DNA of 62,579 nt, from positions 1 to 62,579 of the forward strand of contig VEQP01000015.1 of the NCBI GenBank assembly GCA_018883185.1, read 5' to 3'. Numbering within the stretch: the first letter of the stretch is position 1; each line of letters begins with the position of its first letter. The translations under genes were made by a program, and so were the position numbers. Origin of the DNA: Nevskiaceae bacterium. GTDB lineage: Bacteria; Pseudomonadota; Gammaproteobacteria; Steroidobacterales; Steroidobacteraceae. Below the pieces are notes generated by a model, which saw nothing but the letters and a program-made list of their open reading frames with translations, did not search any database and had not been told where the DNA came from. Below, one piece after another: positions 54,757-62,579 of the stretch.

Positions 54757-56735
54757 TGTCGGAAGCGTATCCGCGGCTGTTCTCGCCGCTCGAACTTGCC
54801 GGCATGCGCTTGCGCAATCGCATCGTGCACGCCTCGATGTCGACCCGTTACGTGACCGGCGGTGCGGTGACCGACCGACTGATTGCCTACTTTGCCAACC
54901 GCGCGCGGGGCGGTGCCGCGATGCTGGTCACCGAGCCGTTGAACCTATTGCCGCGCCAACGCAACCCGCAAAAAGTCAGCGTGCTCGATCCGGCCAATGC
55001 GCCGCGATTGCAGCGCTGGGCTGCCGCCGTTCGCGCGCAGGATTCGCACTTGATCGCACAGATCCAGGATCCCGGCCGTGGGCGGCATCAGCCCGGTCGC
55101 AGCCACGAGGCCATCGGTGCCTCGCCGCTGCCGGATGATCTCAGTTGGACTGTGCCGTATGCGCTGGCCACCGAAGAGGTTGCAGCGCTGTCGGTCGATT
55201 TCGCGCACGCGGCGCGCATCCTGCAGGATGCCGGTTTTTCGGGTGTAGAAATTTCGGCAGGACATGGGCATCTCTTCCACCAGTTTCTCGCGGCGCGCTC
55301 AAACGTTCGCGAGGATCGCTACGGCGGTGAACTCGCCGGCCGCGCGCGTCTGCTGCTCGAATTGCTCGCCGAGTTGCGTCGGGTCTGCGGCAAGGGATTC
55401 ATCATCGGTGTCAAATTGCCGGGCGAGGATGGCATGCCGCAGGGCATCGACCTCGACACAGCAGCCCGGATCACCGCGCTCGTGCACGAGAGCGGCACCG
55501 CCGATTATTTGACCTGGTGCTGGGGCTCGCACTCCTCGACGCTCGATTGGCATCTGCCCGATATGCATGGATCCCGCGAGCCCTATGTCGCGAAGATTGC
55601 GGCGCTCGCCCGGCATGCACCGGGAGTCGCCATCGGCGCGCTCGGCTTGATCACCGATCCGAACCAAGGCGAGCGCTTGCTCTGCGAGGGAGCAGCGGAT
55701 CTCATCATGCTCGGCCGGCCACTCGTCACCGATGCAGCCTGGGGTTTGAAGGCCGCGAGCGGCCGAGAGGCCGACATTCGCTACTGCGTCTCCTGCAACA
55801 CCTGTTGGGGTGCGATTGTCGGTGGCAGCACGCTGGCCTGTGACAATAATCCGCGGGTTGGCAGCGAAAACGAGGTCGATTGGCAACCCGAGCGGGCGAC
55901 GATTGCAAAGAAAATCGTCATCGTCGGCGCTGGGCCCGCCGGCATGGAGGCGGCTTGGCTTGCTGCCAGTCGAGGTCACGAGGTCACGGTATTCGGCGCT
56001 TCCAGCGATGTGGGCGGTAAGACTCGTCTGCATGCGGCCCTGCCGGGTGGTGAGAGTCTCTCCAGCGTTTACGACTATCAGCGTTTGCGCGCCGACAAAG
56101 CCGGCGTTCGTTTCGTACTGGGGATGCGCGCGCAGGCGAGCGACGTGCTTTCGCTGTCGCCCGATGCCGTCGTGCTGGCGAGTGGTTCGACGCCGGCGTG
56201 GCCCGCGTGGTTGCCCGCCGAATATCGCGACGCCGAGTGGTTTCCCGACGTGCGTACCCTCGCGGCACGATTGCTCGGACGGCGCACGCGGGAAGAGGGC
56301 GTTGCCGTGCTCGTTGATCAAGACCACACGGCTTTTACTTACGCCACCGCGGAATTGCTGGCGCGCTGTTTCTCCAAGGTTTTGCTTGTCTCGCCGCGCG
56401 AGGGTGTCGCGGCCGAGGAGCCGCTCGTCAATCGGCAGGGTATTCAGCGTCGTTTGGCCGCTCTCGGTGTACAGCTGCAGCCGTGGAGTGAGCCGCTGAT
56501 CGACGAGGGCATCGCCGAGGGCCGACTGCGCTTGCGCGATGTGCTCGGGCGCGACGAGCGCGTGATCGAGGGGGTGGTGCTCCTGACCCATGCCACAGCG
56601 CGTGTGCCTGATCTAGATGTACTGACCGGGTTGCGTGCGGCCGGGGTACCCGTGCACCTCATCGGCGATGCCAAGGCACCGCGTTCGCTGTTGATGGCGA
56701 CCAGCGAGGGCTACCAGCTCGGGCTGCAACTGTGA
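54756..56735 (+). CDS. Old Yellow Enzyme-type NADH:flavin oxidoreductase with FAD/NAD domain
   Basis: 659 residues. The N-terminal TIM barrel (LFSPLELAGMRLRNRIVHASMSTRYV; SGVEISAGHGHLFHQFLAARSN) holds the FMN site; CVSCNTC with a later Cys binds 4Fe-4S as in 2,4-dienoyl-CoA reductase and trimethylamine dehydrogenase; the C-terminal part has KIVIVGAGPAGMEAAWLAASRGHEV for FAD or ADP. The whole resembles the dienoyl-CoA reductase/TMADH family, so a reductase or an amine/ether-cleaving dehydrogenase role is possible. It overlaps both neighbours. Confidence 0.87.
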   Translation: MSEAYPRLFSPLELAGMRLRNRIVHASMSTRYVTGGAVTDRLIAYFANRARGGAAMLVTEPLNLLPRQRNPQKVSVLDPANAPRLQRWAAAVRAQDSHLIAQIQDPGRGRHQPGRSHEAIGASPLPDDLSWTVPYALATEEVAALSVDFAHAARILQDAGFSGVEISAGHGHLFHQFLAARSNVREDRYGGELAGRARLLLELLAELRRVCGKGFIIGVKLPGEDGMPQGIDLDTAARITALVHESGTADYLTWCWGSHSSTLDWHLPDMHGSREPYVAKIAALARHAPGVAIGALGLITDPNQGERLLCEGAADLIMLGRPLVTDAAWGLKAASGREADIRYCVSCNTCWGAIVGGSTLACDNNPRVGSENEVDWQPERATIAKKIVIVGAGPAGMEAAWLAASRGHEVTVFGASSDVGGKTRLHAALPGGESLSSVYDYQRLRADKAGVRFVLGMRAQASDVLSLSPDAVVLASGSTPAWPAWLPAEYRDAEWFPDVRTLAARLLGRRTREEGVAVLVDQDHTAFTYATAELLARCFSKVLLVSPREGVAAEEPLVNRQGIQRRLAALGVQLQPWSEPLIDEGIAEGRLRLRDVLGRDERVIEGVVLLTHATARVPDLDVLTGLRAAGVPVHLIGDAKAPRSLLMATSEGYQLGLQL

Positions 56736-58216
56736 GGCGGGCGTCGCCCCTGACTGTGGCACTCGAAGGAGTGTCACTGCACCGCGATGAGCGACACATT
56801 CTCGATCGTATTCACTGGCGACTCGAGCCCGGGCAACGCTGGCTGCTGCTCGGCGGCAACGGCGCCGGTAAGACCCAATTGCTCAAACTGATCGCTGGGG
56901 CGGTCTGGCCCGATCCGACGCCTACGGCGCGGCGTCGATATCTTTGGCGCCGGCAGTGGCACGAGACGCCGCAACAACTGCACGAACATATCGCTTACGT
57001 GGGTCCTGAGCGGCAGGATCGGCACGAACGGCATGGTTGGAATTTTACGGCGATCGAAGTCGTGGGTACGGGCTTGAGCCGTAGCGACATTCCGCAGGGT
57101 CCATTGCGCTCCCGTCAACGAGTCGCTGCGCTCGGCTATCTGCGTACGCTCGGCATTACGCGCCTCGCGGCGCGAAAGTTGCTCGAGTTGTCTTACGGGC
57201 AGCGTCGTCTCGTGCTGTTGGCGCGCGCCCTGGCCACGCGGCCGAGTTTGCTGCTGCTCGATGAGTTGCTGGGTGGACTTGACGCGCAGCACCGCGCGCG
57301 GGTGCTGCGTGCCCTCGCGCGTTGCGACATTCCATGGGTGCTGAGCACTCACCGCATCGAGGAGATGCCGCCGTCGACGACGCATGTGGCGCGGCTCGTT
57401 GCCGGCCGACTGCTCGAGCAGGGTCCGCGCTCATCGCAGGTTCCACACCTGACGAGCGCCTCGCGGGTGGGGTCACGGCCCGCAGGTTCGTCTCGACTGA
57501 AATCTTTGGCCCCAGCCGGTCGGTCGCGCTCGGGTGTGCTGGTTGCGGCGCATGGCATCGATGTCTATCTCGACTACCGGGCCGTCTTGCGCGGGATCGA
57601 TTTCACCGTGTGTGCAGGGCAATGTTGGGTGCTCCATGGTGGCAACGGCTCAGGGAAAACCACCTTGCTGCGCGCGCTCTATGGCGATCACCCGCCTGCA
57701 TTGGGAGGACGCATCGAGCGGCGCGGCCTTGTTCCAGGAGTGCCGCTTGAGGTGTTTCGGCGCTGGTGCGCTATCGTCGCCCCGCACCTGCAAAGCGACC
57801 CGCCGGCCCATGACTCCGCGCTCGAGATCGTTGTCAGCGGCCTGCGCTCGAGCATCGGGCTCGATGGAGCCCCGAGCGCCGGCGAGCAGCGCAGGGCCCT
57901 AGGGGCATTAGCCGAGATGGGGCTGCGCGAGTACGCCGGACAACGGCTGCGGGAGCTCTCCTATGGTCAGGCGCGACGGGTGCTGTTTGCGCGGGCACTG
58001 GTGCTGCGGCCGCGCTTGCTGCTACTCGATGAGCCGCTTGCAGGCATCGATGTGGACACCCGGCGCGTGCTGCGCGAGCGCATCGATGCCTTTGTGTCAG
58101 CCGGTGGCACGGTAATCATGAGTAGCCACCATCGGGACGAGTGGCCGCAGCGAACGAGCCACGAGTTGCATCTCGTGGCCGGGCGTACGCGTTATGCGGG
58201 TGTCGTTCGTCGGTAG
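56732..58216 (+). CDS. ABC ATPase with two nucleotide-binding domains (ModF-like)
   Basis: 494 residues from a GTG that overlaps the upstream stop (GTGA). Domain 1 has GGNGAGKT, LSYGQRR and LLLLDELLGGLD; domain 2 has GGNGSGKTT, LSYGQARR and LLLLDEPLAGID. Both signatures read LSYGQ rather than LSGGQ. The two-ATPase, no-membrane architecture matches ModF-type proteins. No ABC permease gene accompanies it, so its role as transporter motor is not shown. Confidence 0.85.
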   Translation: MRRASPLTVALEGVSLHRDERHILDRIHWRLEPGQRWLLLGGNGAGKTQLLKLIAGAVWPDPTPTARRRYLWRRQWHETPQQLHEHIAYVGPERQDRHERHGWNFTAIEVVGTGLSRSDIPQGPLRSRQRVAALGYLRTLGITRLAARKLLELSYGQRRLVLLARALATRPSLLLLDELLGGLDAQHRARVLRALARCDIPWVLSTHRIEEMPPSTTHVARLVAGRLLEQGPRSSQVPHLTSASRVGSRPAGSSRLKSLAPAGRSRSGVLVAAHGIDVYLDYRAVLRGIDFTVCAGQCWVLHGGNGSGKTTLLRALYGDHPPALGGRIERRGLVPGVPLEVFRRWCAIVAPHLQSDPPAHDSALEIVVSGLRSSIGLDGAPSAGEQRRALGALAEMGLREYAGQRLRELSYGQARRVLFARALVLRPRLLLLDEPLAGIDVDTRRVLRERIDAFVSAGGTVIMSSHHRDEWPQRTSHELHLVAGRTRYAGVVRR

Positions 58217-58310
58217 CGACCGGGCAGCGGATGCGGCGGGTCAGCCGCCGGGGTGTAGGAGCCGGCTGCGGCCGATAATGCGGCACGCAGTTCCCCCGCA
58301 GGCGGTGTTC

Positions 58311-59519
58311 ATGAAAAGTTTGGGCGTGTTGTGGTTGGTGGTCTTCATCAGCCTGGCCGGCTTCGGTATCACCACCATCCCGTTCCCGTTCGTCGCCGAG
58401 TCGATGGGTGCCTCCGACTTCTGGAAGACCTTTGGCGGGGCTGGCGTCTTTTCGCTGTTCCAACTCGCCGCGACTCCGCTATGGGGCCGTGCGAGCGACG
58501 CGTATGGTCGAAAGCCCATCCTGATGCTGAGTTCGGCGGGGACTGTGCTGGCATTTCTTTGGTTGGCTTATGCGCCAACCCTGGAATCATTGCTGATTGC
58601 GCGAGCCTTCGGCGGTGCGATGTCGGGAAATCTCGCCGCAGCCTTCGCCTATGCGACCGACGTGACCGACACGAAAAATCGGGCCAAGGGTCTCGGCATC
58701 GTGGCGTCGGCCTTCGGTGTGGGTTTTGCGATTGGTCCGCCGCTTGGCGGGTTCCTCAGCACGCTCGATGCCGTGCCGAGTATGTACTGGCCCGGTTTGG
58801 CCTCAGCCGGATTGTCAGCCATCGCGTTCCTGGGGACGGTGTTTTTGCTCCCGGAGAGTTTGCCGCCGGAGCTGCGTAAGCCGCTCGGCAAGTCGGCCGA
58901 GCCGCCGCCCGAGGGCGAGGCCCGTGGTCCCAAGGTAACGCCGTGGCAGGCGTTTCGCGGCAATCCGGTGCTCATGGGGCTGGTCGGTGCTTCGCTGATC
59001 GTGGCGGTGGCCGGCGGGGCAATGCAGTCGGTGTTTCAGTTCTGGGGTCGCGACTTGTTCGACTATTCATTGCGTGACATCGGACTGCATTTCATGGCGT
59101 TCGCCTTGCTCTCGGCGATCGGTCAGGCGGGACTCATCGGTCCGTTGACCCGACGTTTTGGCGAGAAGCATGTAGCCGTGGCCTCGATTGTCGGTGTTAC
59201 CGTCGGTTTGGCGCTGTTCGCCATGGCGCAGAACGATGCCATGGTCTGGATCGCCATCAGCCTGTTCGGTCTCGCCAACGGCCTCTTTCTACCGGCGATC
59301 AGCAGCCTCGTCTCGTTCGAGTCGGACCCGAAGTCACGCGGTACGGTGATGGGCATGTTCAATGCCTCAAGCAGCGCAGGGCGAATTGTGGGTCCTGCGC
59401 TATCGGGACCGATCTACTTCAAACTCGGGCCTGCCGCGCCGTTCATTCTTTCGGCGATATTGACGGCGATTGGCGCAGTGTTGCTCAGTCGAGCCCATGA
59501 CAAGCCGCCTCCGTCCTGA
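58311..59519 (+). CDS. MFS transporter, TetA-like
   Basis: 402 residues from ATG 58311 (an ATG at 58278 would add 11). The TM2-TM3 loop GRASDAYGRKP and 12 hydrophobic segments mark a TetA/multidrug-type drug:proton antiporter. It follows the ABC ATPase by 94 bp and is followed 19 bp later by the second binding protein, so it is probably a member of the operon and could export the operon's product. Substrate unknown. Confidence 0.88.
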   Translation: MKSLGVLWLVVFISLAGFGITTIPFPFVAESMGASDFWKTFGGAGVFSLFQLAATPLWGRASDAYGRKPILMLSSAGTVLAFLWLAYAPTLESLLIARAFGGAMSGNLAAAFAYATDVTDTKNRAKGLGIVASAFGVGFAIGPPLGGFLSTLDAVPSMYWPGLASAGLSAIAFLGTVFLLPESLPPELRKPLGKSAEPPPEGEARGPKVTPWQAFRGNPVLMGLVGASLIVAVAGGAMQSVFQFWGRDLFDYSLRDIGLHFMAFALLSAIGQAGLIGPLTRRFGEKHVAVASIVGVTVGLALFAMAQNDAMVWIAISLFGLANGLFLPAISSLVSFESDPKSRGTVMGMFNASSSAGRIVGPALSGPIYFKLGPAAPFILSAILTAIGAVLLSRAHDKPPPS

Positions 59520-59538
59520 CCCCCCGATCCTGGCACGC

Positions 59539-61137
59539 ATGCAGCGACGCGATTTCATCCGTCAATCGGTACTTGCGGCCTGCGTCGCGACCGGCTCGGC
59601 TCGTGTGTTCGCCGATTCATCCGGCACAACCCTGCGCCGCTCGCGCGGCGGCACATTGACCTCGCTGGACCCGCACCGTGGCATCTCCGCGACCGATATG
59701 GAGATCAACGCCGATTTATTCGTCGGACTCACGGCGATCGATGCGCGCGGCGCCATTACCCCGGGACTCGCGAGCGAGTGGACAGTGAGCGCCGATGGAC
59801 GACGTTACGAGTTTCGTTTGCGACGTAACTTGCGCTGGTCGGACGGTTCGAGTCTGGATGCTGTAGATGTGGTAGCAAGTTTTCGTCGCATGCTTGCCGC
59901 CGATACCGGCATGTTGCTCGCCTATCGCTACGACGCGATTGTCGGCGCCGAAGGTTTGCGGCGCGGCAAGGCTTCGTCCGCGGCGCTGGGCGTGCGTGCG
60001 GGCGCTGCGCCCGGTACCGTGATCTTCGAATTGCTGCGCCCTGAGACCGACTTGCTGAAATTGTTGGCCGTCGCGTATGTGGTGCCCGTGCGTCTTATCG
60101 AGCGGCTTGGTCGCGACTGGGCGAAGCCGCCCGCCATCGTGGTCAACGGAGCCTATCGCCCGACGAGCTGGGCGCAGAACGGTCGCTTGACGCTCGCGGC
60201 CAACCCGCGCTGGTACGGGGCGGGCGCGCAAGCCATGGCACCGCAGCTCGAATGGATCACGGGTATCGACGATGCCACGCGGCTGCGCCTGTTTCGATCG
60301 GCGGAGCTCGACATCGCGCAGCTCAGCGAGGCTTCGGTCCTGAAGTTGGCTCGGGCTGAACTCGGGTCCTTCCTGCACAGCGTGCCGTTCTACGGTGGCG
60401 GCTGGTTGGGTCTCAATCTTCGTCGTGGCGCGCTGGCTGATCGGCGGGTGCGCGAGGCGCTCTCCCTCGCCATTGATCGCCGGGTGCTTTGCGACAAGGT
60501 CCGTGGACTCGGCGAGCAACCCACCGAGAGTCTGGTGCCGCAGGCCGTCGGCGACTATCCGGTGCGCGCTGCGCCGGCTTATGCCGCATGGCCTATGCCG
60601 CGCCGAGTCGCGGCGGCACGCGAGCTGCTGCGTGCCGCCGGCATCAGCGGTGCACAAACGCTGCGCCTTGTCGGCATCTTTTCTTCGAACCCGCTCACGC
60701 AGCGCACCTTCCTCGCCATCGATGCCATGTGGGCGCCGCTCGGGGTGCGACTTGAGGCGCGGGGCATGGAATCGCGCGCCTATAACACGGCGCTCAATGC
60801 GGGTGAGTTCGACCTGATGGATTACGGCCCGTTCTCCGCTGTGCAAAGCGCGACGAGTTTCATCGGGCGGTTTCAAAGCGGGTCGTTCCTCAACTATTCG
60901 GGTTACGCAGACGCCGAGGTCGATCGTCTGATCTCGACTGCGGAGGCGAGTGTCGAGCCGTCGGCGCGCGCCCGCGGCTATCTCGCCGTGGAGCGGCTGT
61001 TGGTGCGTGATCTGCCGGTGATTCCCCTGTACTCGGGTGTCACGCATCGGCTTGTCGCGGCCCGCGTCCGCGGCTGGGTAGACAACTCCGGTCTCGCTTC
61101 GCCGTCCCAGTTTCTATCGCTTGCAGCGCGCGCATGA
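59539..61137 (+). CDS. Tat-type SBP_bac_5 solute-binding protein, copy 2
   Basis: 532 residues from ATG 59539. The start MQRRDFIRQSVLAACVATGSARVFA carries a twin-arginine RRDFI and hydrophobic core. The mature part has LTSLDPHRGISATDMEINADLFVGLTA, SADGRRYEFRLRRNLRWSDGSSLDAVDV and RVREALSLAIDRRVLCD, matching SBP_bac_5 copy 1 in order and spacing, with the same C-terminal pattern (RLVAARVRGW versus RLVAPRVRGF). Tat export suggests a folded or cofactor-loaded state. No permease nearby. Confidence 0.87.
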   Translation: MQRRDFIRQSVLAACVATGSARVFADSSGTTLRRSRGGTLTSLDPHRGISATDMEINADLFVGLTAIDARGAITPGLASEWTVSADGRRYEFRLRRNLRWSDGSSLDAVDVVASFRRMLAADTGMLLAYRYDAIVGAEGLRRGKASSAALGVRAGAAPGTVIFELLRPETDLLKLLAVAYVVPVRLIERLGRDWAKPPAIVVNGAYRPTSWAQNGRLTLAANPRWYGAGAQAMAPQLEWITGIDDATRLRLFRSAELDIAQLSEASVLKLARAELGSFLHSVPFYGGGWLGLNLRRGALADRRVREALSLAIDRRVLCDKVRGLGEQPTESLVPQAVGDYPVRAAPAYAAWPMPRRVAAARELLRAAGISGAQTLRLVGIFSSNPLTQRTFLAIDAMWAPLGVRLEARGMESRAYNTALNAGEFDLMDYGPFSAVQSATSFIGRFQSGSFLNYSGYADAEVDRLISTAEASVEPSARARGYLAVERLLVRDLPVIPLYSGVTHRLVAARVRGWVDNSGLASPSQFLSLAARA

Positions 61138-61218
61138 TGCATTTCATCCGTTACAGTGGTGGTGTTCTGCCTGGGTAGGCGTGTCAGCTTTCGTAAGCGT
61201 GAATCAATAGGGGGTCCC

Positions 61219-61788
61219 ATGATTCAACTTGTGGTCGGTCTCGTCATCTTCCTCGGTGTCCACTCGGTATCCATCGTCGCGCGGCCGTGGCGCGATGCAA
61301 TGGTGGCGCGCCTCGGTGCGGGTGCTTGGAAAGCCGGGTATTCGCTCATCTCACTGCTCGGTTTTGTGCTGATGGTCGGCGGTTACAGTGCGGCGCGACT
61401 CGAGCCCTCGCTGCTCTACGTACCGCCGGTGGGGCTGCGTCACGTTGCGGGCTTGCTGATGCTGCCGGTGTTCCCGCTGCTGTTCGCGACCTATCTTCCG
61501 GGAAGGCTGAAGCGATGGGCCAAGCATCCGATGCTGGTGGCCGTGAAGTTCTGGGCCTTGGCACACCTGCTCGCCAACGGCATGCTCGCCGATGTGTTGC
61601 TGTTCGGTTCGCTGTTGCTGTGGGCGGTGCTCGATCGCATCTCGGTCAAGCGCCGCGGTGAGGTGTCACCGGCCGCCGAGGGAAAAGTGATCAACGACGT
61701 GCTCGCGATCGTGCTCGGCCTTGCCGTGTACGGCGTATTCGTCATGGGTGGGCACCTGAAGCTCTTCGGCGTCTCACCGTTCGGCTGA
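61219..61788 (+). CDS. NnrU-family membrane protein
   Basis: 189 residues, five hydrophobic segments. MIQLVVGLVIFLGVHSVSI, RPWRDAMVARLG, and MLVAVKFWALAHLLANGMLADVLLFGS carry the family His positions in the membrane. NnrU occurs near denitrification or c-type cytochrome and carotenoid-type genes and may be a heme/quinone-handling enzyme; its function is not settled. ATG 61219 with AGGGGG upstream; no denitrification gene is in the window. Confidence 0.85.
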   Translation: MIQLVVGLVIFLGVHSVSIVARPWRDAMVARLGAGAWKAGYSLISLLGFVLMVGGYSAARLEPSLLYVPPVGLRHVAGLLMLPVFPLLFATYLPGRLKRWAKHPMLVAVKFWALAHLLANGMLADVLLFGSLLLWAVLDRISVKRRGEVSPAAEGKVINDVLAIVLGLAVYGVFVMGGHLKLFGVSPFG

Positions 61789-61815
61789 GTTTTGTCACGA
61801 ATTGCGGAGTTTAGA

Positions 61816-62295
61816 ATGACTGACATACACGACTTTTCTGCCCGCACCATCGATGGGGCGGAGCAATCGTTGGCCACTTACCGCGGTAAGGTTTTGCTGG
61901 TCGTCAACGTGGCCAGCCGGTGCGGGTTCACGCCGCAGTACGCGGGACTCGAGGCGCTGCAGCGTAAATATTCGGATCGTGGCTTTGCAGTGTTGGGGTT
62001 TCCCTGCGATCAATTCGGTGCGCAGGAGCCGGGCGACGAGAACGAGATCAAAAACTTTTGTCGCCTCAACTACGAGGTCAGTTTCCCGATGTTCGCCAAG
62101 ATCGAAGTCAACGGCGCGGGCGCCCATCCGCTGTACGCCCATTTGAAGAGTTCGGCCAAGGGCTTGCTCGGCTCGGAGTCCATCAAGTGGAACTTCACCA
62201 AGTTCCTGGTCGATCGGTCCGGCAAAGTTCTTAAGCGTTATGCGCCGCAGGACAAGCCCGAGGCCATCGCTGCCGATATCGAAGCCGTGTTGTGA
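61816..62295 (+). CDS. Glutathione peroxidase
   Basis: 159 residues. VNVASRCGFTPQYAGLEAL contains the peroxidatic Cys in place of selenocysteine; FPCDQFGAQEPG and KWNFTKFLVD give the catalytic Gln, Trp and Asn tetrad. Cytoplasmic peroxide detoxification with thioredoxin or glutathione. It precedes a gamma-glutamyltransferase gene by 16 bp. Confidence 0.93.
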   Translation: MTDIHDFSARTIDGAEQSLATYRGKVLLVVNVASRCGFTPQYAGLEALQRKYSDRGFAVLGFPCDQFGAQEPGDENEIKNFCRLNYEVSFPMFAKIEVNGAGAHPLYAHLKSSAKGLLGSESIKWNFTKFLVDRSGKVLKRYAPQDKPEAIAADIEAVL

Positions 62296-62311
62296 CCCAA
62301 ACCGTAAGGTG

Positions 62312-62579
62312 ATGCGAATGACGAGCAATGATCGCGGGGGCGTCGTCGGTACGCTGCTGATGGCGGCGCTACTGACGGGTATGGCGGGATGCACCCCCGC
62401 AGCGGTGCGCGGACCTGCGCCCGTCGCAGGTCCCATCGAGGCGGCTGCGGAGCTGAATTGGCAAAGTGGCGGGATGGTGGCGGCGGCCAATCCGCTGGCG
62501 GCTGAAGCCGGTGCCGAAATCCTGCGCGCAGGCGGCTCTGCGGTCGATGCGGCGGTTGCGGTGCAGGCTGTGCTCGGAC
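62312..62579 (+). CDS. ggt: Lipoprotein gamma-glutamyltransferase, N-terminus only
   Basis: Partial: about 89 codons reach the window edge. A hydrophobic stretch ending LTGMAGC is a lipobox, so the enzyme would be a lipoprotein in the periplasm or outer membrane. GMVAAANPLAAEAGAEILRAGGSAVDAAVAVQAVL is the conserved start of the gamma-glutamyltransferase large chain. The autoprocessing site lies outside. It follows glutathione peroxidase, hinting at glutathione turnover. Confidence 0.83.
   Translation, partial: MRMTSNDRGGVVGTLLMAALLTGMAGCTPAAVRGPAPVAGPIEAAAELNWQSGGMVAAANPLAAEAGAEILRAGGSAVDAAVAVQAVLG

Noticed and set aside
53632-58216. Classical opp-type peptide transport operon
   Set aside because: There are no permease genes, and the ATPase is a twin-NBD ModF-like protein rather than OppD/OppF.

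Overview
The window is a GC-rich, densely packed bacterial chromosome segment with no rRNA, IS element, CRISPR array or phage gene. The gene content (MotA/MotB flagellar stator, TypA/BipA, YebC, cytochrome c', type-2 ferredoxin-NADP reductase, HtpX, an Omp85 outer-membrane protein, a full molybdopterin set) points to a Gram-negative, motile, respiring proteobacterium. It is probably a gammaproteobacterium of the Nevskiales/Steroidobacterales/Xanthomonadales type, but no phylogenetic marker here settles this.

Layout. 1-3.6 kb (minus): tail of a surface-polysaccharide cluster making a CDP-linked, probably C-methylated, 6-deoxysugar (glycosyltransferase, rfbF, rfbG, RmlC-like epimerase, C-methyltransferase cut by the window edge). 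3.8-6.9 kb (plus): tRNA-Arg(ACG), then an SPFH protein, a ribbon-helix-helix regulator and an MFS transporter fused to a PCuAC copper-chaperone domain; a perfect 16-bp palindrome fills most of the spacer of the promoter in front. 6.9-12 kb: YebC, then two copies of a methyltransferase plus small helical-protein module flanking a minus-strand aldehyde dehydrogenase. 12-16.6 kb: motB/motA, a DUF1295 membrane protein, typA. 16.7-31.4 kb: mixed metabolism and transport: cytochrome c', enol-lactonase-like hydrolase, DUF4743-Nudix, GNAT, SDR, an exported F420-reductase-like protein, two ABC exporters, a HAD phosphatase, an AraC-type regulator with an MDR oxidoreductase, gabT with an orphan 2Fe-2S oxidoreductase subunit, ferredoxin-NADP reductase, TesB, cytochrome c. 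31.4-41.2 kb (minus): hydrolase, two VOC proteins, an Omp85 protein, then a tightly overlapping lipid-modification group (desaturase, FAD oxidoreductase, DUF1365, cyclopropane synthase, GlcD-type oxidase). 41.3-46.2 kb: htpX, a ferritin-like/VIT metal transporter with an acidic-tail neighbour, proBA. 46.2-51.4 kb (minus): molybdenum-cofactor genes moeA, moaA, moaC, a mobA-moaD fusion and a moaE-His-rich-moeB-rhodanese fusion. 52-61.1 kb (plus), directly after tRNA-Arg(TCG): a six-gene operon with a peptide-type binding protein, a third copy of the methyltransferase family, an Old-Yellow-Enzyme-type oxidoreductase, a two-domain ABC ATPase, an MFS exporter and a second (Tat-type) binding protein. 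The end holds NnrU, glutathione peroxidase and the start of a lipoprotein gamma-glutamyltransferase.

The most novel-looking material is the three-member methyltransferase family with its small partner proteins and the tRNA-linked operon that houses one member; no named pathway fits. Next come the MFS-PCuAC fusion with its SPFH/RHH neighbours and the two complementary Moco fusion proteins, which put MoaD activation, sulfuration and MPT synthesis on two chains. No gene-free stretch exceeds 300 bases; the longest are about 190 bp (13721-13913), 169 bp (42154-42322) and 166 bp (26628-26793).
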